Virus record (IMG/VR): IMGVR_UViG_3300028392_000172
Location: 1-34,884 of that record
Length of the DNA: 34,884 nt
Strand: one strand, 5' to 3'
Source of the DNA: a virus
Part shown: piece after piece, positions 22,541-29,509 of the stretch
How positions within the stretch are numbered: position 1 is the stretch's first letter
Layout of the letters: every line of letters begins with the position of its first letter
Position numbers and translations under genes: made by a program
Notes under the pieces: model-generated
What the model saw: the letters and a program-made list of their open reading frames with translations, nothing else
Database searches by the model: none
Told to the model about the DNA's origin: nothing

Positions 22541-22651
22541 TGGCCATGGTCGGGGGGGGTAGGGCCGGCGCGAAAGGGCCACAGGAACGGTAGCCCCGCG
22601 AACATTTTAAAAATATTTTTTATTTTTTAATTTTTCGTTTAACATCACGCC

Positions 22652-24598
22652 ATGCCCATATACAACGCCCTAGCCCAGCAAAGCCAGAATGCGCTTTCAG
22701 CGCCGTTTTTTGGCAACCCTAACATTCAGCGTCAGGGAGCAGCCGCAAGGCAGTTGGCGCAAGCACGGGATGTAAACACTTTGCCGGACCCGCGGACGTA
22801 TGCTGCGGTGCAAGGTTTTATGGGAACGGCGCCGGATCAGATGGGGTTTAGTGTGATGCATCCGGATTACCAAGGCATTCGCAATGTGGCCAATCCGGCA
22901 TATAACTTGGGATTGATGGCGCAGGCCGCACCGTTGTTGGCGCCGTTAACCAAGGGTTTGCCGGTGGGCGCAAGCATTCAGGATTTGAGCAAGGCAGAAT
23001 TGAGGTTGGTTAACTCTGAGGCTTTTGGAAAATTAAAGGGTCAGGAGAAGAACCAAGCGCTCGAGGCGTTCAGGGCCAAGCAAGATGGCACTGGTGTTGG
23101 CCGAAGCATGAAAGAGTTGAAAGCCGCGGTTGGCGGTGAGGAAGATATTGCAAGATCGCTGATGCAGAGTCCGGCGTTTAAGATTTCTGGTGTGGTGCCA
23201 AAGTCGGTGATTGACGATGCGATGATGACCAGGGGCCGCATGAGGGCAGAGCCGGCCACCACGCCTGGCCCAAAGGCAAGTGAAGCTGAGTGGAAAGATT
23301 GGGGTGCCAAGCATGGGGTCAACATGACGTTGACTGAGCCGAAATCACTTGGTGTGTCGGATCTGACGTCTAAGCGTGAGGTCAAGATACCTGGTGGGTT
23401 GGAGGGCACGTTTACTGTGCCTGATATGTTTTGGATGAAGGCAAACAACATTGATCCGGCATCGTTGCCCAAAAAGACGCATGATGAGTTGATGCAGAAG
23501 TTGATTAGGACGCATGAGGTGCAGAACCCTGATCAGGTGGACATGTTTAATCGGTTGAATTTTGCGTTGTTGTCGCCGAATGCGCCGTTGACGCCAAATG
23601 AGTTTTTGGCGCAGCGCATGAGGTTGGTGAATCAGGATGAGTTGCAGGCGTTGGCCGGCAGGGTTGGTGAGCCTGGCCTGTCTAGGACCGCGCAGCTTCA
23701 GACTGGTGTGCAGGCAGCTGGCCGCGGTGGCATGGGTGTGTTGGGTACGGCTGATTTGGGAAATCAAGCAATGTTGGCCAAATTGATTTTGGACAAGCCG
23801 GAGATGTTTCAGATGGCGCCTGGGGAGACTATGCGCGATGTGACTATGCGGGTGATGAATCAGGTGCCAGGCTTGGGGCCAAAGACGGCATCACTTGGCA
23901 CGCCGTGGTTGAATTTGGAGAAGGCCAATACCAGTGCGGTTGATTTGCACATGATCCGTAATTCGTATGAACGGATGTTGGATGATCCGATTGTTGGCCA
24001 AGCGTTCCGTGACCGGATGGCTGGCAAGTTGAAGACAGACGCAACGACAGAAGCTATTTTGGGTAAACCGGTTAAAGATGTTGAGAAGGCTGCGATTGAT
24101 GTGATTGGGGGATCTTCGTTGTCGAAGACGTACCGCACAAAAACTGGTGAGCTTAATGACATCCCTGGTGTGGCCACGCCGGAGAAATTGGCGTATGAGC
24201 CCAAGCAGTTGCAAGATTTCAACCCGTTTTATAAGCGAGTAGTTGATTATGTGGATGAGTCCAGAGGTCCAAATCCAACGATTGAGTTGTTTCCAGAGCA
24301 GTGGCGCAAGTGGGATGTGTACCGTCAGCGTTTGGAGCCCCATGAATTTGCACATCCAGATTACCGGTTGTTGCCCCGCCAGTCATGGACGGAGATGAAA
24401 GATTCCCTAACCGCGCACAAGAAGGCCGGTTATACGCAAGCAGAAAATCCGGTAATGGCGCCATCAGATTGGCGCGAGCTGTACTATGGTGGTGGTGCAG
24501 CTGCTGGATCTGCTTTGGGCATGAATTATGAGTTGCCTAATGCGTTGGCCCAGCCGCCGGTCAATGCGATGCTTCAGCAACAACCGCCAAATCCTTAA
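22652..24598 (+). CDS. Large phage protein with EndoIII-like HhH-GPD signature
   Basis: A 648-residue protein of unknown overall function. Residues 405-414 (VPGLGPKTAS) match the helix-hairpin-helix of EndoIII/MutY glycosylases and 430-436 (VDLHMIR) match the loop with the catalytic Asp. K411 and D431 are 20 residues apart; in E. coli EndoIII (recalled) K120 and D138 are 18 apart. No C-terminal iron-sulphur Cys cluster is present. The N-terminus is Ala/Gln-rich with a hydrophobic segment (about 85-100) and the C-terminus has NALAQPPVNAMLQQQPPNP, as in virion proteins. No ribosome-binding site precedes the ATG, only an AT-rich leader. TAATG joins it to the large terminase. It may be a DNA repair or DNA-handling protein carried in the particle. 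Confidence 0.6.
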   Translation: MPIYNALAQQSQNALSAPFFGNPNIQRQGAAARQLAQARDVNTLPDPRTYAAVQGFMGTAPDQMGFSVMHPDYQGIRNVANPAYNLGLMAQAAPLLAPLTKGLPVGASIQDLSKAELRLVNSEAFGKLKGQEKNQALEAFRAKQDGTGVGRSMKELKAAVGGEEDIARSLMQSPAFKISGVVPKSVIDDAMMTRGRMRAEPATTPGPKASEAEWKDWGAKHGVNMTLTEPKSLGVSDLTSKREVKIPGGLEGTFTVPDMFWMKANNIDPASLPKKTHDELMQKLIRTHEVQNPDQVDMFNRLNFALLSPNAPLTPNEFLAQRMRLVNQDELQALAGRVGEPGLSRTAQLQTGVQAAGRGGMGVLGTADLGNQAMLAKLILDKPEMFQMAPGETMRDVTMRVMNQVPGLGPKTASLGTPWLNLEKANTSAVDLHMIRNSYERMLDDPIVGQAFRDRMAGKLKTDATTEAILGKPVKDVEKAAIDVIGGSSLSKTYRTKTGELNDIPGVATPEKLAYEPKQLQDFNPFYKRVVDYVDESRGPNPTIELFPEQWRKWDVYRQRLEPHEFAHPDYRLLPRQSWTEMKDSLTAHKKAGYTQAENPVMAPSDWRELYYGGGAAAGSALGMNYELPNALAQPPVNAMLQQQPPNP

Positions 24599-26124
24599 TG
24601 CAAACCACAATCTACAAGCCCGAAGACGAACAAGAGGTGATGGCCACTCTGTGGTCACCGGCAATTGCAAACAATCCCGAGGCTTTTGTGTTGTTTGCTT
24701 TTCCTTGGGGTAAAGAGAACACGCCTTTGCACAATTTCAAGGGACCAAGAAAATGGCAAAGGGAAGTGTTGCGAGAGATTACCGAGCACATCAAGCGCCA
24801 GAATGGGTTAATAGACTTTGAAACCCTGCGCCATGCAGTCTCATCTGGCCGCGGTATTGGCAAGTCTGCCCTTGTGTCTTGGCTCACCATCTGGATGTTG
24901 TCCACACGCATAGGCTCAACGACCATTATTTCGGCCAACAGCGAAGCGCAGCTTAGAGCAGTCACATGGGCTGAGATTACCAAGTGGTTGGCCATGAGCA
25001 TTAACAGCCACTGGTTTGAAGTGAGTGCGACAAAAGTAGCCCCTGCCAACTGGCTCACTGAGTTGGTGGAAAAAGATCTGCGAAAAGGCACACGGTATTG
25101 GGCGGTTGAAGGCCGGCTGTGGTCTGCTGAGAATCCAGATTCTTACGCTGGAGTTCACAACCACGATGGTGTGATGGTGATCTTTGATGAGGCATCTGGT
25201 ATTGACGACTCGATCTGGGCGGTGACCGCTGGTTTCTTTACGGAGAATACGCCAAACCGCCTATGGTTGGCGTTCAGCAACCCCCGCCGAAATACGGGGT
25301 ACTTCTACGAATGCTTTAACTCCAAGCGAGATTTCTGGACCAACAAGGTTGTGGATGCGCGCACCGTAGAAGGTACGGACAAGGCTGTGTACCAGAACAT
25401 CATTGACGAATACGGACCGGACTCAAGCCAGGCTCACGTTGAGGTCTATGGCATGTTCCCGTCAGAAGGTGATGACCAGTTCATACCGGCTGACATTGTG
25501 GACGAAGCCATGAAGCGCGAAAAGTACAAGGATCAGACTGCGCCCATCATTATTGGTGTGGACCCTGCAAGGTTTGGCGCTGATGCAACAGTCCTTGCAA
25601 TTCGGCAGGGCAGGGACATTATCCGAATTGACCGGCATCGAGGCGATGACACGATGACGGTGGTTGGCCATATTATTGAGGCCATGGAAGAATGGAAACC
25701 GGCCATGGTGGTGATTGATGAGGGTGGTCTTGGCGCTGGTATTGTTGACCGCCTGAAAGAACAGCGCTACAAGGTCAAGGGCGTAAACTTTGGCAACAAG
25801 TCAGCCAACCCCATTATGTACGGCAACAAGCGTGCTGAGATGTGGGGCAAGATGAAGGACTGGTTAAGGTCAGCAAGCATCCCTAAAGACAGGTTCTTGA
25901 AAACGGATCTGGTTTCACCTATGATCAAGCCTGATTCACGTGGAACAATATTCTTGGAGTCCAAGAAAGACATGAAAGCACGGGGGCTTGCTTCACCGGA
26001 TGCGGCGGATGCCATTTGCGTGACCTTTGCTTTTCCTGTGGCGCACCGAGAGTACAATTTAAAAACAGAGCGCCGTGTGTCTTCTGATCGCGGCATGGTT
26101 TCAACCAGTTGGATGGGGTCTTAA
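24598..26124 (+). CDS. Terminase large subunit
   Basis: A 508-residue packaging motor. ATPase: Walker A SGRGIGKS (83-90), Walker B VMVIFDE (192-198), coupling motif region LAFSNPRR (224-231). Nuclease: D322 in GVDPARFGADAT, D374 in VVIDEGGLGAG and SPDAADA with D468 and D471. It cuts concatemers and pumps DNA through the portal. Start overlaps the preceding stop (TAATG). Separation from the small subunit by a 2-kb gene and a non-coding region is unusual. Length fits the family. Confidence 0.9.
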   Translation: MQTTIYKPEDEQEVMATLWSPAIANNPEAFVLFAFPWGKENTPLHNFKGPRKWQREVLREITEHIKRQNGLIDFETLRHAVSSGRGIGKSALVSWLTIWMLSTRIGSTTIISANSEAQLRAVTWAEITKWLAMSINSHWFEVSATKVAPANWLTELVEKDLRKGTRYWAVEGRLWSAENPDSYAGVHNHDGVMVIFDEASGIDDSIWAVTAGFFTENTPNRLWLAFSNPRRNTGYFYECFNSKRDFWTNKVVDARTVEGTDKAVYQNIIDEYGPDSSQAHVEVYGMFPSEGDDQFIPADIVDEAMKREKYKDQTAPIIIGVDPARFGADATVLAIRQGRDIIRIDRHRGDDTMTVVGHIIEAMEEWKPAMVVIDEGGLGAGIVDRLKEQRYKVKGVNFGNKSANPIMYGNKRAEMWGKMKDWLRSASIPKDRFLKTDLVSPMIKPDSRGTIFLESKKDMKARGLASPDAADAICVTFAFPVAHREYNLKTERRVSSDRGMVSTSWMGS

Positions 26125-26125
26125 C

Positions 26126-26281
26126 ATGGCGACTAAACAGGGGCTATATGCCAATATTCATGCTAAACAACAACGAATTGCTGCTGGGTCTAAAGAGAAG
26201 ATGCGAAGCCCTGGTGATAAGGGTGCGCCAACTGCCAAAGACTTTAAAGACTCTGCTAAAACGGCAAAGAAAGGAAAGTGA
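26126..26281 (+). CDS. Small basic phage protein (51 aa)
   Basis: A 51-residue lysine-rich protein, [20 protein letters not shown] then [20 protein letters not shown]. This form is very common between terminase and portal genes in phages of aquatic bacteria (recalled). ATG 26126 is preferred over an upstream start at 26075 that would lie in the terminase gene. TGATG links it to the next gene. Probably binds nucleic acid or a capsid component; unproven. Confidence 0.65.
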   Translation: MATKQGLYANIHAKQQRIAAGSKEKMRSPGDKGAPTAKDFKDSAKTAKKGK

Positions 26282-26421
26282 TGCCCCTCGTTAAATCTAA
26301 ATCACCCGAGGCGTTTCGCAAGAACGTAGCTGCTGAAGTAAAAGCTGGCAAGCCGGTCAAGCAGGCCGTGGCCATTGCGTATTCTGTCAAACGTGCTTCT
26401 CCACCACCAAAGAAAAAATGA
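26281..26421 (+). CDS. Small basic phage protein (46 aa)
   Basis: A 46-residue protein, [20 protein letters not shown] then [20 protein letters not shown] and a PPPKKK end. The phrase [16 protein letters not shown] recurs in short phage proteins near packaging genes (recalled). It overlaps both neighbours (TGATG before, ATGA after). Helical and basic; function unknown. Confidence 0.65.
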   Translation: MPLVKSKSPEAFRKNVAAEVKAGKPVKQAVAIAYSVKRASPPPKKK

Positions 26422-26660
26422 TTCCCAAAGCCCTGCAAAACTGCCTGATTATGGAGCGTGATGTTGAGACGCACGCTTTGTTTGTATTGCCACCTGGCGA
26501 GAAACTTGGCACTGGTGTGGTACTATCGGCAGGCCCAGATTGCAAAGACGTTAATGTTGGTGATCGTGTATATTTCGATGTCGGGCAAGAATTTACGCAT
26601 GGTGGCAAAGAGTATGTGCTGATGCGCGAACCTCACGTTTTAGGGGTCTTTAATGGCTGA
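26418..26660 (+). CDS. GroES-like co-chaperonin
   Basis: An 80-residue protein with the Cpn10 pattern: a start strand (NCLIMERDV), [26 protein letters not shown], then [16 protein letters not shown]. The ending LMRE-HVLGV matches the last strands of GroES. A mobile loop is expected at about res 15-30 ([13 protein letters not shown]), where it would touch GroEL. Phage versions (T4 gp31 type) help host GroEL fold the coat protein. Placed just before the portal, with an 8-base overlap into it. Shorter than bacterial GroES (about 97). Confidence 0.7.
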   Translation: MIPKALQNCLIMERDVETHALFVLPPGEKLGTGVVLSAGPDCKDVNVGDRVYFDVGQEFTHGGKEYVLMREPHVLGVFNG

Positions 26661-28872
26661 TCCAACCGGAATGGTCGCTGCGGCTAATGTTGCTGCTGGC
26701 GGCAAACCACTGAAGTCTGACGCAGACATCCTGACCGTTGCGCGTGCAAGGTTGGATATGGCTGTGTCGGCGCTGTCCGAATCCCGTGAAGATGAAACCG
26801 ATGACCTGAAGTTTTACGCAGGCTCACCCGACAACCATTGGCAGTGGCCTGCTGACGTACTGGCCACCCGTGGCGCGGTGCAAGGGCAAACCATCAACGC
26901 CCGTCCTTGCCTAACCATCAACAAGTTGCCCCAGCATGTGCGGCAGGTCACCAACGACCAACGGCAAAACCGCCCAGGCGCTAAAGTCATTCCCGTGGAT
27001 GACAACGCTGACATCGAAGTGGCCGACATTTTTAACGGCATGATCCGGCACATTGAGTACATCAGTGATGCCGATGTGGCCTACGATACGGCATGTGAAA
27101 ACCAAGTGTCTTACGGTGAAGGCTATATTCGCCTGCTGACTGAGTACTGCGAAGACAACAGCTTTGACCAAGACATCAAGATTGGCCGTGTACGCAACAG
27201 TTTCAGTGTCTACATGGACCCTACGATCCAAGACCCAACGGGTGCGGATGCCAAGTATTGTTTTATCACTGAAGACTTGACCAAAGAAGAATTTGAGCGC
27301 ATGTATCCCGATGCTGCGCCGATCACCACGCTTCAGTCGTTGGGTGTGGGTGACCAGTCGATCAGCAATTGGCTTAATGAAGACACGATCCGCATTGCCG
27401 ACTACTACTACATTGACTATGACCGCACAACGCTGAACTTGTACCCTGGCAACGCTACGGCGTTTGAGGGCACACCTGAAGACAAGCAATTAAAAGCGTT
27501 TTACGGCAAACCCATCAAGTCCCGCGAGTCTGACCGCCCAAAAGTGCGGTATTGCAAGATCAACGGCTACGAAATCCTAGAGCAACGCGAGTGGGCAGGC
27601 AAATATATCCCCGTTATTCGCATTGTTGGCAATGAATTTGAGGTGGATGGCCGCTTGTATGTGTCTGGTTTGGTTCGAAACGCCAAAGATGCCCAGCGCA
27701 TGTACAACTATTGGGTGTCCCAAGAAGCTGAGATGCTGGCCTTGGCGCCAAAAGCGCCATTTATTGGTTATGGCGGCCAGTTTGAAGGCTACGAAGACAA
27801 GTGGAAGACCGCTAACACCAACAATTGGCCCTATTTGGAGGTCAATCCAGACGTTACAGACGGTCAGGGCAGTGTTATGCCGCTACCCCAGCGTGCCCAG
27901 CCTCCAATGGCCTCTAGCGGCCTTCTACAAGCCAAATCGGGCGCATCTGAGGACATTAAGTCCACCACTGGCCAATATAACGCCAGTTTGGGCATGGGTT
28001 CTAACGAAAGAAGCGGAAAAGCCATCCTTGCGCGTCAGCGTGAGGGCGATGTAGGTACTTACCACTATGGCGATAACTTAGCCCGTGGCGTGCGTCATGT
28101 GGCCCGTCAACTGGTGGACCTGATCCCTAAGATTTACGACACCCAGCGCATCGCCCGAATTATTGGTGAAGATGGCGACACCAAGATGGTCAAGATTAAC
28201 CCCGAACAACCCGAACCGGTCAACAAGATTGTGGACCAAAACGGGATTGTGCTTGAGAAAATCTACAATCCTGGCGTTGGCAAGTACGATGTCGTTGCGA
28301 CCACCGGCCCAGGCTACGCGACCAAACGTCAAGAGGCTCTTGAGGCAATGGCACAACTGTTGCAGGGTAATCCTCAGTTGTGGGCTGTGGCCGGTGACCT
28401 GTTTGTGAAGAACATGGATTGGCCAGGCGCACAAGAGATGGCCAAGCGCTTTGCCAAGACCATTGATCCTAAGTTGATGAACGACAGCGATGAGAACCCA
28501 GCTTTGCAGGCCGCGCAGCAGCAGATGCAGGCAATGGGTCAAGAAATGGAGCAGATGCACCAGATGCTGATGCACGTTAATCAATCGGTTGAGGTGCAAG
28601 ACACAAAACGCAAGGACTTTGAGGCGCAAGTCAAGGCATACGAAGCTGAGACTAAACGGTTGGCGCAAGTGCAGGCTTCTATGTCGCCAGAGCAAATTCA
28701 GGACATCGTAATGGGCACGGTTCACGGTATGATCACCTCTGGTGATTTGATTGGCGAGATGCCAGGCCGCGATGTTGATGTCGGCGCTGAGATGCCGCAA
28801 GAAGGTATGGAAATGATGCCACCCGAACAACAGATGATGCCACCCGAACAACAGATGGGAATGCCACAATGA
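26653..28872 (+). CDS. Portal protein, P22 gp1-like
   Basis: A 739-residue portal, close to P22 gp1 (725). Recognisable segments include LKFYAGSPDNHWQWPADVLA, RPCLTINKLPQHVRQVTNDQ, RQNRPGAKVIP and EDIKSTTGQYNASLGMGSNE with SGKAILARQREGD, typical of P22-like portals. Twelve copies form the ring at one vertex for DNA entry and exit. The C-terminus (res about 620-700) is a Gln/Met-rich helix matching the barrel region, ending in two PPEQQMM repeats encoded by a 21-base tandem repeat. Confidence 0.9.
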   Translation: MADPTGMVAAANVAAGGKPLKSDADILTVARARLDMAVSALSESREDETDDLKFYAGSPDNHWQWPADVLATRGAVQGQTINARPCLTINKLPQHVRQVTNDQRQNRPGAKVIPVDDNADIEVADIFNGMIRHIEYISDADVAYDTACENQVSYGEGYIRLLTEYCEDNSFDQDIKIGRVRNSFSVYMDPTIQDPTGADAKYCFITEDLTKEEFERMYPDAAPITTLQSLGVGDQSISNWLNEDTIRIADYYYIDYDRTTLNLYPGNATAFEGTPEDKQLKAFYGKPIKSRESDRPKVRYCKINGYEILEQREWAGKYIPVIRIVGNEFEVDGRLYVSGLVRNAKDAQRMYNYWVSQEAEMLALAPKAPFIGYGGQFEGYEDKWKTANTNNWPYLEVNPDVTDGQGSVMPLPQRAQPPMASSGLLQAKSGASEDIKSTTGQYNASLGMGSNERSGKAILARQREGDVGTYHYGDNLARGVRHVARQLVDLIPKIYDTQRIARIIGEDGDTKMVKINPEQPEPVNKIVDQNGIVLEKIYNPGVGKYDVVATTGPGYATKRQEALEAMAQLLQGNPQLWAVAGDLFVKNMDWPGAQEMAKRFAKTIDPKLMNDSDENPALQAAQQQMQAMGQEMEQMHQMLMHVNQSVEVQDTKRKDFEAQVKAYEAETKRLAQVQASMSPEQIQDIVMGTVHGMITSGDLIGEMPGRDVDVGAEMPQEGMEMMPPEQQMMPPEQQMGMPQ
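28813..28854. repeat. 21-bp tandem repeat, two copies
   Basis: The unit encoding MMPPEQQ is present twice without change at the end of the portal gene (28813-28833 and 28834-28854). Copy number may vary between relatives, changing portal barrel length slightly. Confidence 0.85.
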
Positions 28873-29231
28873 AAGCAAACGAGTTTTTAGGTTTGTTGTT
28901 TCTTGCAAGAGATGTGGCGCACAGTGTTCATTTGAACACCCGCAGCTTTTCTAAGCACACGGCGCTAAACATTTTTTACGACCGCATCATTGATGCAGCG
29001 GATGATTTTGCTGAAAGCTATCAAGGCCGTCACGGTTTGATTGGCCCCATCACATTGCACTCGGCCAAGAAAACATCTAACATCATTGAATTCTTGGAAG
29101 ACTCGCTCAAGCAGATCGAAGACGCCAGATATGAGGTGGTTGACAAAACCGATATGTCATTGCAACAACTGATTGACAATATCATTGAGATTTATCTGCG
29201 TACTTTGTACAAACTCCGCTTTCTTGCATAA
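28869..29231 (+). CDS. Ferritin/Dps-like helical protein, DUF5856-type
   Basis: A 120-residue all-helical protein: MKANEFLGLLFLARDVAHSV, NIFYDRIIDAADDFAESYQG, RHGLIGPI and LQQLIDNIIEIYLRTLYKL. It fits the DUF5856 family of tailed phages, which resembles four-helix ferritin/Dps bundles (recalled). H18, H21, D38, D45 and E48 could contribute to a metal site, but I cannot confirm it. It overlaps the portal stop by ATGA. Role unknown; DNA protection or capsid assembly are possibilities. Confidence 0.6.
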   Translation: MKANEFLGLLFLARDVAHSVHLNTRSFSKHTALNIFYDRIIDAADDFAESYQGRHGLIGPITLHSAKKTSNIIEFLEDSLKQIEDARYEVVDKTDMSLQQLIDNIIEIYLRTLYKLRFLA

Positions 29232-29239
29232 GGACTATC

Positions 29240-29506
29240 ATGGCAAACTATACCCAAACTGACGCAACGATAAACATCAAACCATCGGCTGGCAAATTGA
29301 TTGGTATTATGGTCACTGCGGCCAGCGGTACACCAACCATCACGGTTTATGATTCGGCTGCGGCGACTACGACCACGCCAATTATGAAAGTGTTTACGCC
29401 GACAGCGGCGACTGCTTACAATTTTGGTGTTAATGGTATTTATGCCAACAAGGGCATTTACATTGTCATCAGTGGCACTGTTTCCGCAACCGTCTACTAC
29501 GATTAA
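29240..29506 (+). CDS. Small beta-rich virion protein, possible decoration protein
   Basis: An 88-residue Thr/Ala-rich beta protein: MANYTQTDATINIKPSAGKL, GIMVTAASGTPTITVYDSA and KGIYIVISGTVSATVYYD. It looks like a single immunoglobulin-like or jelly-roll sandwich, and similar proteins occur near capsid and fibre genes in aquatic phages (recalled). AAGGACTATC precedes ATG 29240. Either a head decoration protein or a fibre-linked protein. Confidence 0.6.
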   Translation: MANYTQTDATINIKPSAGKLIGIMVTAASGTPTITVYDSAAATTTTPIMKVFTPTAATAYNFGVNGIYANKGIYIVISGTVSATVYYD

Positions 29507-29509
29507 ATC

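Larger units (their letters stand above)
22196..22651. other. Non-coding region with DnaA boxes and inverted repeats
   Basis: No credible gene in 456 bases. Seen here: inverted pair TATGCGC/GCGCATA (22207/22246), ATAGG-CAAAA-CCTAT (22281-22295), GCCAGTT/AACTGGC (22307/22326) flanking a perfect DnaA box, palindrome GGTTGTGGACAACC (22347-22360), CGTAAC-CAC-GTTACG (22395-22409), palindrome GTAAGCGCTTAC (22482-22493), a large hairpin (22507-22540), eight G (22552-22559) and an AT-only-like stretch (22601-22643). Candidate origin, packaging site or late promoter region. Confidence 0.7.

Noticed and set aside
24612-25091. 159-codon minus-strand frame
   Set aside because: Antisense to the terminase ATPase domain with no supporting start site.
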